This document shows, piece after piece, positions 45,709-53,590 of a stretch of 64,000 nucleotides of DNA; positions within the stretch are counted from its first letter, which is position 1; each line of letters begins with the position of its first letter. Position numbers and translations under genes: made by a program. Location of the stretch: positions 2,108,001-2,172,000 of the forward strand of contig NZ_CP145605.1 of assembly GCF_036884255.1 (NCBI RefSeq), read 5' to 3'. The notes beneath the pieces were generated by a model. The model was not told where the DNA came from. It saw only the letters and a list, made by a program, of their open reading frames with translations, and searched no databases. Origin of the DNA: Paenibacillus tundrae (GTDB lineage: Bacteria; Bacillota; Bacilli; Paenibacillales; Paenibacillaceae).

Positions 45709-45739
45709 GATAGTACGCACTTTAAAGATAGGTACTATC
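45709..45739. promoter_or_regulatory. Inverted repeat operator between ridA-like and hxlR genes
   Basis: GATAGTAC (45709-45716) and GTACTATC (45732-45739) are perfect eight-base arms with 15 bases between, a spacing that suits two half sites on one face of DNA. It lies just before the HxlR start. Confidence 0.55.
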
Positions 45740-45759
45740 TGAAAGGGTAGTGTGAAATT

Positions 45760-46098
45760 ATGGGAATATCCGATCTGAACGGCGGAGATACAAATATTGC
45801 AGATACACCGTTTGGTTATACGATGTCCGTAATCGGAGGGAAGTGGAAAATGATTATCCTCTATCTCTTAGCGGAAAAACAAACGGTTCGCTTTAATGAA
45901 ATGAAAAGGCAGCTTGGGGTAATTACGTTTAAGACGCTAAGCTCCCAGCTCAAGGAGTTGGAGGCCGATGGGATGGTTCAGCGGAAGGAGTACCCTCAAG
46001 TGCCGCCTAAAGTCGAGTATAGCCTCACGGACAAGGCAAAGACATTGTTGCCTGTGTTGGAACAGCTATGTGATTGGGGAGTTAAGAACCGCAGTTAG
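45760..46098 (+). CDS. HxlR-family transcriptional regulator
   Basis: The 112-residue winged-helix protein matches HxlR/YodB: GKWKMIILYLLAEKQTVRFNEMKRQLGVITFKTLSSQLKELEADGMV and SLTDKAKTLLPVLEQLCDWG. There is no Cys of the YodB redox type, so the signal is unknown. It likely controls itself and the divergent RidA-family gene through the inverted repeat 45709-45739. Confidence 0.9.
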   Translation: MGISDLNGGDTNIADTPFGYTMSVIGGKWKMIILYLLAEKQTVRFNEMKRQLGVITFKTLSSQLKELEADGMVQRKEYPQVPPKVEYSLTDKAKTLLPVLEQLCDWGVKNRS

Positions 46099-46155
46099 CA
46101 CGAACGTGGAATTTTTGAGAGTTTGGTTGTATAGGAGAAGTATCCCACAATAATC

Positions 46156-46192
46156 GAGCGCATCCCTGCCAGCGATGAGATAAGAAGTTCTA
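46156..46192 (+). pseudogene. tRNA-Ala-like remnant
   Basis: Thirty of 37 bases match tRNA-Ala positions 43244-43280: GAGCGCATC and CAGCGATGAG are exact, TTC of the T-loop is kept, acceptor stem and 3' end are absent. The stem pairing and anticodon (GCC here) are damaged, so it is not a functional tRNA. Confidence 0.6.
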
Positions 46193-46238
46193 CGTCAAAC
46201 TTATTTCAGAACTCATTCCTGAGCTCCGCCATAAGGGC

Positions 46239-46267
46239 ATCGTCACATCATGTGATGGTGTTCTTTT
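46239..46267 (+). terminator. Hairpin followed by TTCTTTT
   Basis: ATCGTCACA and TGTGATGGT pair with G-U, around a three-base loop, then TTCTTTT. It may end the hxlR transcript. Confidence 0.45.
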
Positions 46268-46368
46268 AAATTTAAAGATATCTCTGCCATGAGGGGTTAA
46301 AAGAATCCGTTTGAAGAGTTTACATTGAGCACCGTAACTTGTATGAAATATAATGATTATAAGTTCAT

Positions 46369-46382
46369 TGTAAACGCTTTAA
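46369..46382 (+). promoter_or_regulatory. cre-like site upstream of lipase gene
   Basis: TGTAAACGCTTTAA matches the cre consensus except at the last C. A TTGACG follows at 46384, so CcpA binding here would touch the promoter. Confidence 0.5.
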
Positions 46383-46413
46383 TTTGACGTAGACAAAGGT
46401 AAACGCGAATGAT

Positions 46414-46438
46414 ATATTGTTTCTACAAGAAACAATAT
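46414..46438. promoter_or_regulatory. Perfect palindromic operator before lipase-marR
   Basis: ATATTGTTTCT, ACA, AGAAACAATAT: perfect 11-base arms, the shape and size of a MarR dimer site. It lies 18-30 bases beyond the TTGACG -35 and about 130 bases before the lipase gene. Confidence 0.65.
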
Positions 46439-46565
46439 TATTTGTAATGAATATGAAATTCGAAAGTCAAGCGCATCAGAAAAACACAATTATGGGTACA
46501 CATATGCTAAGGAATTTAATCAATTTATTTTCCATTTAGTGTTTGAGTGTAACCAGAAGGATGGG

Positions 46566-47381
46566 ATGAATATGAGCACGATTGAGACAACGATTCAATC
46601 ATTTGACGGAACACAGCTTTATTTTAGTAAAAATGTTGTCAGGGATGCGAAAGCAGCGGTCGTTATCGTTCATGGATTATGCGAGCATGCTGGGCGCTAT
46701 GATTATGTGACAGAGCAACTGAATAAACGTGGTGTTAGTGTCTATCGTTTTGACCACCGGGGTCATGCCAGATCAGAAGGACAGCGTACGTTTTATAGTG
46801 ATTTTCATCATATTATTGATGATGTTAATGTCATTGTTGAAGAAGCATTACAAGAGAGCGGCGATACCCCTTTATTTGTGATTGGACATAGCATGGGCGG
46901 CTTTGCAACCTCTGCGTTTGGGACGAAATATCCTGGCAAGGTTCAAGGTATTGTACTTTCAGGAGCACTCACGCGTTACAATACGAAGGTTGCCGGAGAA
47001 CTGCCGCTTGATCTTCCGCTTGGCACGTATTTTCCGAATGAGCTTGGAAGTGGCGTGTGTAGTGATCCGGAGGTTGTATCCGCATACAATAATGACCCGC
47101 TTGTTGAGAAGCAGATTTCTGTGGATCTGTTCAATAGCCTAGGGTATGGAGTAGCGTGGCTGAAAGAACATGCGAAGCAATTTGTTGATCCGGTACTTGT
47201 TCTTCATGGAGCGAATGACGGACTGGTGAGTGAACAGGATTCACGTGATTTTTACGGAGATATTGCGTCGACCGACAAAACATTGAAAATTTACGCCAAC
47301 CTCATGCATGAGATCTTCAACGAGCCTAGTCGTGATGAAGTTATTGAAGAAGTGATAACCTGGATTGAAAAACATATCTAA
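46566..47381 (+). CDS. Alpha/beta hydrolase, monoacylglycerol lipase-like
   Basis: The 271-residue protein has the alpha/beta hydrolase fold: VIVHGLCEHAGRY (oxyanion), FDHRGHARSEG, nucleophile Ser in GHSMGG, Asp in VLHGANDGLV and His in NLMHEIFNE. The HG-EHAGRY and FDHRGHGRS motifs are those of monoacylglycerol lipases. Soluble; substrate likely a glycerol ester. AGAAGG lies near ATG 46566 and 46572, either may be used. Co-transcribed with the MarR gene 46 bases downstream. Confidence 0.88.
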   Translation: MNMSTIETTIQSFDGTQLYFSKNVVRDAKAAVVIVHGLCEHAGRYDYVTEQLNKRGVSVYRFDHRGHARSEGQRTFYSDFHHIIDDVNVIVEEALQESGDTPLFVIGHSMGGFATSAFGTKYPGKVQGIVLSGALTRYNTKVAGELPLDLPLGTYFPNELGSGVCSDPEVVSAYNNDPLVEKQISVDLFNSLGYGVAWLKEHAKQFVDPVLVLHGANDGLVSEQDSRDFYGDIASTDKTLKIYANLMHEIFNEPSRDEVIEEVITWIEKHI

Positions 47382-47427
47382 TTTCAGTACATTTAGAGAG
47401 AGAATTTGAAAATGAAAGGGATTATCC

Positions 47428-47949
47428 ATGAAATTGGAATGGATGGGCAACCATCGAGCACTCGTCGAGAAGATTATCAAATATGGCAATGCTTATTCAA
47501 ATACCTATAAGCTGCAGCGAAGTTATGGTACAGATGTTATGTTCTCTGCTTCGCAGATTCAAACCTTGGAATATATCCTTGAAGCGGAGGATAAAGAGGA
47601 GAAAATGTCTGAAATGGCGTTACGTCTTGGTGTTAGTCGCAGCACTTTCTCGAAGAATGTGAAGAACTTGAAGGAGAAAGGTTTGCTTGAAAAATATCAT
47701 TTAAGCGGCAATCGCAAAGACATCTATGTTAAACCTTCGACTAAGGGTCGTGAAGTGTATGCTGAGTACACGGAGTTTGTGCGCAAGCTTTGTTTCGATG
47801 AGATTTTTCAATATGCAGATCATATTTCAGCGACGGATCAAGCTAATTTTATTCGCATCTTGGATAAATTAGCTGATGTCTTAGTCTGGTATGGTGAGAA
47901 GGAACAAGAGCCGCGCAAGCTCGTTAAGATTGATCCGGCCGACGAATAA
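47428..47949 (+). CDS. MarR-family transcriptional regulator
   Basis: The 173-residue protein has the MarR winged helix: SQIQTLEYILEAEDKEEKMSEMALRLGVSRSTFSKNVKNLKEKGLLEKYHL, the wing RKDIYVKPSTKG, and helical ends for dimerisation. It follows the lipase gene and likely binds the palindrome 46414-46438. Ligand unknown; fatty acid or the lipase product would be logical (inference). ATG 47428 with AAAGGG. Confidence 0.88.
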   Translation: MKLEWMGNHRALVEKIIKYGNAYSNTYKLQRSYGTDVMFSASQIQTLEYILEAEDKEEKMSEMALRLGVSRSTFSKNVKNLKEKGLLEKYHLSGNRKDIYVKPSTKGREVYAEYTEFVRKLCFDEIFQYADHISATDQANFIRILDKLADVLVWYGEKEQEPRKLVKIDPADE

Positions 47950-47995
47950 ACATATACCTACCGAGGATAGTTAATCATGAAATCTCATCTCATAG

Positions 47996-48042
47996 GAATT
48001 TTCCTAGAGCTGCAATTAGCTCACAGGAAGATTCTTTTTTTT
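47996..48042 (+). terminator. Terminator after marR
   Basis: GAATTTTCCT and AGGAAGATTC arms (one G-U), an inner GAGCT/AGCTC stem, then eight T. Confidence 0.82.
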
Positions 48043-48179
48043 ATATAAAGGGAAGAAAATAACTTTCTTATGCCCGTAATCATTACATGTGCCCATTCCC
48101 TCCGCGAATGTCCTTCATACAGTATAGGGTGCTAACGTGGAGTGGCAATTAACAATAGGTCAATGGGGAGTGGCGTATA

Positions 48180-49532
48180 TTGAAATCATCAACAAAGCTT
48201 ACTGGAAGGGTCATTTATAAAGGAGATCCAGGATATGAGGCGGCACGCAAAAATTGGGACCCTCATACGGACAGGAAACCTAAAGTTTTCGTATTTGCCC
48301 AACAAACGAAAGATGTATCCAATGCCATCAAATGGGCTCGTGAAAATAACGTAACGATCAGACCACGGAGTGGAAGGCATGCACTTGAAGTCAATCTATC
48401 ACAGGTTAACGGTGGCATTGTCATCGATGTTAGTGAATTGAATACCATTAAGCTGGATTCCAAAAAGGGAACGGTCGTTGTAGGCACAGGAAACAGAGTA
48501 GGGAGAATCGCCCATACGCTGGCGAAAAAAGGCTTCATTGCTCCCTTTGGTGACAGTCCAACGGTCGGTATTGGGGGAATTACTTTAGGTGGGGGAATTG
48601 GACCACTCCAACGTACTATTGGATTAATTAGCGATAACTTGCTCGAACTCGAAATGGTAGACGCTAATGGAAAAGTAATTCGTGCAAGCCGAAATTGCAA
48701 CGCAGATCTCTTTTGGGCATCACAGGGAGGCGGCGGCGGGAACTTCGGCGTATACACCAAATATAAATTCAAAGTACGTCGAGCACCTGCAAAGGCTACA
48801 GTATATCGGATAACTTGGCCTTGGGCTCAATGGGAAAACGTGCTCAAAGCTTGGCAAAAGTGGGCTCCATCCGTGGATACGAGACTCGGCAGTGAGTTGT
48901 CCATTGGTCCTAAAAAGGGCGGAAATGTGAGTATGGAGGGATTATTTCTCGGCTCCAAAACAGAAGCTCTCCGGCTGTTAAAGCCGCTTACCAGTGTCGG
49001 CACACCAACTCAAACAATTATACGCTCGGTGCCTTATCCCGATGCAGTAACCTTCTTGTTGCCTCCAGATCCGGTACTTACTCAAAGGTATAGTAACCAG
49101 TTCTCTTCCGGTTTCGGCAAGCGTCCATTTCCAGACCAAGCGATTAAGTCGATGCGTAGATTTTTGGAAAATGTAGAAGGGGAGTTTGCCGGGTTCTTTT
49201 TCCTCAACTGGGGTGGTGCAGTAAGTCGTAAATCACCTAAGTCTACAGCTTTTTTCTGGCGCAAAGCAAAATTCTATGTTGAATGGAACAGCTCGTGGAC
49301 GAAACCATCCCAAGCCGCTAAAAATATTGCAATCGTGCGTAATACACGCCAAAAATTGCAGCCATACATTGTAGGTTCATATATTAACGTGCCAGACCAA
49401 GGTATTAAGCATTCTGGGCCAGTATATTACGGTGCGAACTACGCCAGATTACGCAGAGTCAAAGCCAAATATGATCCCAAAAATGTGTTCAACAACCCGC
49501 AAAGCATCACACCTGCTCGTCCGATTAGATAG
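48180..49532 (+). CDS. FAD-linked oxidase (berberine-bridge-like)
   Basis: The 450-residue protein has the FAD-binding PP-loop domain (VFVFAQQTKDVSNAIKWA, RPRSGRHALE, VVVGTGNRVGRIAHTLAKKG, GIGGITLGGGIGPLQRTIGL) and a C-terminal berberine-type end (YYGANYARLRRVKAKYDPKNVFNNPQSI). RSGRH holds the His that usually binds FAD covalently; the second, cysteine link is absent (ITLGGGIGPLQ). Probably oxidises sugars or secondary metabolites. TTG start with GGGGAG nine bases before. No signal peptide. Confidence 0.88.
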   Translation: MKSSTKLTGRVIYKGDPGYEAARKNWDPHTDRKPKVFVFAQQTKDVSNAIKWARENNVTIRPRSGRHALEVNLSQVNGGIVIDVSELNTIKLDSKKGTVVVGTGNRVGRIAHTLAKKGFIAPFGDSPTVGIGGITLGGGIGPLQRTIGLISDNLLELEMVDANGKVIRASRNCNADLFWASQGGGGGNFGVYTKYKFKVRRAPAKATVYRITWPWAQWENVLKAWQKWAPSVDTRLGSELSIGPKKGGNVSMEGLFLGSKTEALRLLKPLTSVGTPTQTIIRSVPYPDAVTFLLPPDPVLTQRYSNQFSSGFGKRPFPDQAIKSMRRFLENVEGEFAGFFFLNWGGAVSRKSPKSTAFFWRKAKFYVEWNSSWTKPSQAAKNIAIVRNTRQKLQPYIVGSYINVPDQGIKHSGPVYYGANYARLRRVKAKYDPKNVFNNPQSITPARPIR

Positions 49533-49546
49533 GTATCAGGAAAATA

Positions 49547-49592
49547 AAAAGCCACATGAAATCATCTTACGATGAACTTCATGTGGCTTTAA
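49547..49592. terminator. Bidirectional terminator
   Basis: AAAGCCACATGAA and TTCATGTGGCTTT are 13-base perfect arms, with a short inner hairpin ATCATC/GATGA, between convergent genes. Confidence 0.8.
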
Positions 49593-49635
49593 TGTTCTAT
49601 ATATATCGCATAGCCAGGTATGCTAATTGACGATA

Positions 49636-49935
49636 TTAATTCGTTTTAACGGCTTCGCCAGCAAATACTTCAACGTTCATAGGTGCAGCCATGAATGCTG
49701 CACCTTGTTGAACAAAAGCTTGAAAATGTGCACTTGCGTTATGAGAAGCAGTAGCTGCTTCATCTTTCCACAGTTCAACCATTGTATATTTTTGTTCTTG
49801 CTCAGTATGTTTCAACAATTCATAGCTGATGTTGCCTTCTTCTTGGCGAGTTGCAGCGACCAATTCTTTTGTTGCAGCAAGGAAAGCTTGTTCTTGATCC
49901 GGTTTAACTTGCAGATGAGCGTGAATGATAATCAT
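49636..49935 (-). CDS. Antibiotic biosynthesis monooxygenase (ABM) family protein
   Basis: The 99-residue protein has the ABM ferredoxin-like fold: IHAHLQVKPDQEQAFLAATKELVAATRQEEGNISYELLKH, then WKDEAATASHNASAHF. Typical quinol-monooxygenase or heme-type ABM of small size; activity unknown. ATG 49935 with CGGAGG. It lies 70 bases from the nitroreductase gene on the same strand, probably one operon with it and the MarR gene. Confidence 0.88.
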   Translation of the reverse strand: MIIIHAHLQVKPDQEQAFLAATKELVAATRQEEGNISYELLKHTEQEQKYTMVELWKDEAATASHNASAHFQAFVQQGAAFMAAPMNVEVFAGEAVKTN

Positions 49936-50005
49936 AGTAGTTTACCTCCGGTATTTTGAATTATGAAGTGTAAGAATTAGAATCTATGGTGACCAAGTGC
50001 TAATA

Positions 50006-50656
50006 TTATGCCCAAGTTGTGATTGTATCTACAGGCAGACGGTAAGAAGGATGACCTTCTTTTGCGGATTTACCGATGGAGATCAGCATTACTGGTTGAT
50101 AGCGATCTTTGTCCATCCCGAACGTTTCTGCAATTTGATCTTTCTCATAACCACCAATAGGGTTGGTGTCATAACCGTGTGCACGAGCAGCCAGCATCAA
50201 CTGCATGGAAGCTAGACCTGCATCAATCAGGTTAACGTCACGCAGATCTGCTGCAGGCATGTTATCATAATAAGGTTTAACAAATTTAACTTGTTGATCT
50301 TTGATATCTTGTGGCATGAAACCATGCTCTACAGCTTTGCTGAAAATCTCTTCCAGGTATTCAACATTGTTCATGTCGATAAATACACCAATGACAGCAG
50401 CGGAAGTCAGCACTTGATTTTGGTTGAATTTAGCCAAAGGAGCAAGTTTTTCTTTGCCTTCTTGTGTGTCTACAACTAGAAAACGCCATGGCTGCATATT
50501 AACAGAAGAAGGTGCACGTGAAGCTTCTGCCAGAATCTCTGTCATTTCTTCACGACTGATTTTAACTTCAGGATCGTAAAGTTTAACGGAGCGACGGCCG
50601 TAAGTAATTTCGTTAAAATCATTTGTCTTTTGGAATTTGCTTTCAATTGTACTCAT
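50006..50656 (-). CDS. Nitroreductase family protein
   Basis: The 216-residue protein is an FMN-dependent nitroreductase: GRRSVKLYDP, APSSVNMQPWRFLVVD (FMN site), DAGLASMQLMLAARAHGYDTNPIGGY and LISIGKSAKEGHPSYRLP. Reduces nitro or quinone substrates with NAD(P)H. ATG 50656 with GAGGAGAG; 26 bases from marR. Its regulation by the MarR upstream fits oxidative or quinone stress (inference). Confidence 0.92.
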   Translation of the reverse strand: MSTIESKFQKTNDFNEITYGRRSVKLYDPEVKISREEMTEILAEASRAPSSVNMQPWRFLVVDTQEGKEKLAPLAKFNQNQVLTSAAVIGVFIDMNNVEYLEEIFSKAVEHGFMPQDIKDQQVKFVKPYYDNMPAADLRDVNLIDAGLASMQLMLAARAHGYDTNPIGGYEKDQIAETFGMDKDRYQPVMLISIGKSAKEGHPSYRLPVDTITTWA

Positions 50657-50682
50657 GGATAGTTCTCTCCTCTATATATAGG

Positions 50683-51102
50683 TTAAAAGTTGTTTTGCAT
50701 ACGTTCCAAGTAATCAGCGAGTGCCAGTACTTCCTCTTCGCTAAAATCTTGTAGAATTTGGTTAATAAAATTGGTTTTCTCTGTCTTATAGCCTTCAATC
50801 TGCTTACGACCATGATCGGTCAGACGAACAAACGTTACCCGGTTATCATCGGGGTTCTTACGTCTGGTCACCATCTGATCTGCCTCAAGTTGTTTTAAGT
50901 GACGTGTGATAGCAGCACTATCGATATTGATAATTTTCTGAAGCATGGACTGGTTGATCTCATCAACCTGATCTAGCTCATGCAAAATTTCAAAACGAGA
51001 GGAACTGATACCTGTACAGCGCTCAAACTTGGGACTAATTTTGTTGCCTAGTACATTCAGCAGATTGATGATCTGTTCTTCCTTGGAAACCATACGTGTC
51101 AT
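50683..51102 (-). CDS. MarR-family transcriptional regulator
   Basis: The 139-residue protein has the winged helix with SSRFEILHELDQVDEINQSMLQKIINIDSAAITRHLKQLEADQMVTRRK and DNRVTFVRLTDHGRKQI. It has Cys21 in the FERCTGISSS part, which could be a redox or quinone sensor (as in related OhrR/MhqR types), not proven. ATG 51102 after GGGAGGTC. Its promoter region has TTAAC, 11 bases, GTTGC as a possible half-site pair. Confidence 0.9.
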   Translation of the reverse strand: MTRMVSKEEQIINLLNVLGNKISPKFERCTGISSSRFEILHELDQVDEINQSMLQKIINIDSAAITRHLKQLEADQMVTRRKNPDDNRVTFVRLTDHGRKQIEGYKTEKTNFINQILQDFSEEEVLALADYLERMQNNF

Positions 51103-51391
51103 GACTAGACCTCCCGGGTGAATCTGAATCATGAACAACGGCGTATGTTAACAAATAATTAAAGTTGCCAGTATACAATGCCATTGCCTAATGATTACTA
51201 CATCGGCTGCTGTCGATCATTGATGGATCAATATTTGAGGCATCAATCATTGACGGCTCAACTAATATATCATGCCTTTTATGAATTTGCAACAGGTCTC
51301 AAAAAGATGGAAATTGTAATTTACGCAGCAGATATACATCTAGGTGGATGTAGTTTATCCGTTTGAAGGCAAACATATTGGCTGTAATTCA

Positions 51392-51420
51392 TTGAGAATT
51401 ATTATCATTTAAACTATAAT
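51392..51420 (+). promoter_or_regulatory. Fur-controlled sigma-A promoter before AraC-lipoprotein frame
   Basis: TTGAGA (51392), 17 bases, TATAAT (51415-51420). The spacer overlaps TGAGAATTATTATCA (51393-51407), a 7-1-7 Fur box with one mismatch. 103 bases before the gene. Confidence 0.75.
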
Positions 51421-51523
51421 ATAAGAAATTCTTCATGTATGAATAAAACACATTAGACTGGTTTCCTTATCGGTAAGGATTAATGTATAGAGCTGCTCCA
51501 GGACAGAGGAGGATAGTACAACA

Positions 51524-53539
51524 ATGAATTTAAATGATCACATCCTTCTATGGAATCATGTTTTTATCAAAATATTGGATGTTCGCAAAAATGCTCTAGA
51601 ACCTGGCGAGAAGTTAAGCCATTATCAATTACCTGCGAGTGCTTACTTTTATATGATTGACGGAACTGCACGGGTAAGAATTGATCAACATTGTTATATC
51701 GTCGATGGTTTCCATGTCGTTCATGGGGGCAAGCTTGCCAATCTAGAGATAGAGACCGATTCCGGCGTTGCTTATTATATGATTTTGTACAAAGCAATTT
51801 TGACATTGCCCTGTCGGATGGAGATCCAACAACTGATGGAACATGAACGTCCATTCCAGAATCAGTTCGGCATGATTCCAGCCAATCCGCTGGATATGTA
51901 TCAATGTATTGAAGCGCTTTACTGGGAATGGGAACAGCCTACCAAGCTGGCTAAACTGCATGCCAAAGTGTTGTTCCAGCAATGGGTCTACTCTTTATTG
52001 GAGGATTTACACAACCAGTCTATACAGCCTTTCAAGCCGGATTTGGTGACAAGAGCTGTGGAATACATGAACACACATCTGCAAGAACCTCTTGGTTTGG
52101 ACAAGATGGGGGAGGAATTGGACTGTAGTGTGGGGCATTTGTCTAGACTGTTTAAACAAAAGTTAAATGTCAGCCCAATTCAATATCTGGCACAGAGACG
52201 TGTGGAGAGAGCGGCATATCTAATGACGCATACCGATGCGACGTTGCAACAGATTGCAGAGCAGGTTGGTTATCCAGATGCTCATTCACTGAGCCGGAGC
52301 TTCAAGAAAATCAAAGGACTTTCACCTGTTCAATACAAAAAGAAACAGCGTATGAATGGAGCCAAGCAAGCAATCCCATTTCATAAAAAGCATGATTTGC
52401 CCCATTTGATGCAAGAAAATGCCCTTCAACCTCTATATCCCCGCCTATATAATGATATTGATTATCAATATCAGAAGAATGTTGGAGGGGAATTATTTAT
52501 GCAAGGAAAATTTAAAATGACGGCATTGTCGATGCTGCTATGTTTCACACTACTGCTCGCAGCTTGTTCTAGTCCTGCACCGTCGGCAAGCAATACACAA
52601 CCAGCAACGACTACGCCTACAGCACAATCCAGTAATCAGGCAACGACGGACGGAAATTCAGCTACACCTGTAGAGACGCGGACAGTGTCTACGTTGCGGG
52701 GCGATGTTGTGATTCCAGCTAATCCACAGCGTGTAGCCTCAGATCAATATATGGGATACTTGCTAAAGCTCGGAATTATACCTGTCGGTGTGAGAACATT
52801 TATGCTGAACGAATCGTGGATTGAGAAGTCTGGTATCTCCGAGGATCTTATCGCAGGCATTGAAGATTTGGGTGGGGAATTCCCAATGAATCTGGAGAAG
52901 TTGGTTTCACTTGAGCCAGATCTTATTATTGGTTCGATTGACAAAAATATTGAGGATTACGAGAAAATTGCAACGACCGTCTTTTTACCTTATTGGGAAG
53001 GGGAAACGACTTCAGGGCCGCTGGAGAAGCTGCGCCGAATCGCTAGTGTGTTTGGGAAAGAGCAGGAAGCCGAGCAGTGGATTACAACGTATCAAGAAGA
53101 AGTGGAAGAAGCGAAGAAGCAAATCGACGGAATCATTAAAGAAGGCGAGACCGTATCCATTGTACAGGTGGGGAATAAAGCGCTATATGTTATGGCGGCC
53201 GAAGGTGGGAATTACGGTAGCTCTACCATCTATGATATGTTAAAGCTTCCCCCTACTCAGCAAGCGTTAGACATGAAGGAAGGATTCGTGAATATTTCTC
53301 TTGAGGTACTGCCCGAGTATATTGGAGATCATGTCTTCATATATGGTTCACAGGATGAAGGGGCTAACGAAGTGTTGAATAGTGAGGTGTGGAAACACCT
53401 TCCTGCTGTGCAGAAAGGCCAGGTCTATGCGTATGGTTCCTTCGGAGACAAAGGGGACGAATTCGTGATGGAAGATCCATTCTCACTGGAATTGCAGCTA
53501 GATACAATCAAGAATCTGTTACTGAATGCCAAAAAGTAG
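51524..53539 (+). CDS. AraC regulator fused in frame to iron-siderophore binding lipoprotein
   Basis: The frame of 671 residues has two complete parts. Residues 1-285 are an AraC regulator: cupin-like sensor (about 30-100) and two HTH (LGLDKMGEELDCSVGHLSRLFK; LQQIAEQVGYPDAHSLSRSFKK, ending SPVQYKKKQ). Residues 290-325 are a linker. Residues 326-671 are a signal peptide with lipobox LLAACSS, then a FecB/TroA-like binding domain (LRGDVVIPANPQRVA, EPDLIIG). No stop separates them. ATG 51524 after AGAGGAGG. If the long form is made, the signal peptide is internal and would not work in the usual way; the nested gene 52501 may be the true lipoprotein source. Known fusions (Btr) have no signal peptide. 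Confidence 0.7.
   Translation: MNLNDHILLWNHVFIKILDVRKNALEPGEKLSHYQLPASAYFYMIDGTARVRIDQHCYIVDGFHVVHGGKLANLEIETDSGVAYYMILYKAILTLPCRMEIQQLMEHERPFQNQFGMIPANPLDMYQCIEALYWEWEQPTKLAKLHAKVLFQQWVYSLLEDLHNQSIQPFKPDLVTRAVEYMNTHLQEPLGLDKMGEELDCSVGHLSRLFKQKLNVSPIQYLAQRRVERAAYLMTHTDATLQQIAEQVGYPDAHSLSRSFKKIKGLSPVQYKKKQRMNGAKQAIPFHKKHDLPHLMQENALQPLYPRLYNDIDYQYQKNVGGELFMQGKFKMTALSMLLCFTLLLAACSSPAPSASNTQPATTTPTAQSSNQATTDGNSATPVETRTVSTLRGDVVIPANPQRVASDQYMGYLLKLGIIPVGVRTFMLNESWIEKSGISEDLIAGIEDLGGEFPMNLEKLVSLEPDLIIGSIDKNIEDYEKIATTVFLPYWEGETTSGPLEKLRRIASVFGKEQEAEQWITTYQEEVEEAKKQIDGIIKEGETVSIVQVGNKALYVMAAEGGNYGSSTIYDMLKLPPTQQALDMKEGFVNISLEVLPEYIGDHVFIYGSQDEGANEVLNSEVWKHLPAVQKGQVYAYGSFGDKGDEFVMEDPFSLELQLDTIKNLLLNAKK
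52425..52472 (+). promoter_or_regulatory. Internal Fur-controlled promoter for the lipoprotein
   Basis: TTCAAC (52425-52430, weak), 17 bases, TATAAT (52448-52453), then GATATTGATTATCAATATC (52454-52472). The last is a perfect palindrome with 17 of 19 bases of the Fur box. It sits inside the open frame, 28 bases before the internal ATG at 52501. Confidence 0.75.
52501..53539 (+). CDS. Nested iron-siderophore ABC substrate-binding lipoprotein
   Basis: The 345-residue product from ATG 52501 has TTGGAGGGG eight bases upstream, a lipoprotein signal (MQGKFKMTALSMLLCF, lipobox LLAACS, Cys about 22), a Ser/Thr/Gln linker (about 25-60) and a binding-protein fold of the FecB/FhuD group (about 65-345, RVASDQYMGYLLKLGIIPVGV, LVSLEPDLII). 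It should bind ferric siderophore at the membrane outer face. Its own promoter and Fur box precede it. It lies in the same frame as the AraC gene and shares its stop. Confidence 0.75.
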
Positions 53540-53590
53540 ATTGTTATTTATGGATTAGTGGGTTTGATCCAAACAGGAAAGGAAGTCAGC

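Noticed and set aside
43223..46192. Clear genomic island with att sites at tRNA-Ala
   Set aside because: The remnant at 46156 is degenerate and lacks the tRNA 3' end, no integrase is present, and the enclosed genes look native in composition. Kept only as a finding on the remnant.
51178..51366. 62-residue frame before the Fur promoter at 51392
   Set aside because: No ribosome binding site, no conserved pattern, lies between divergent genes with regulatory sites.
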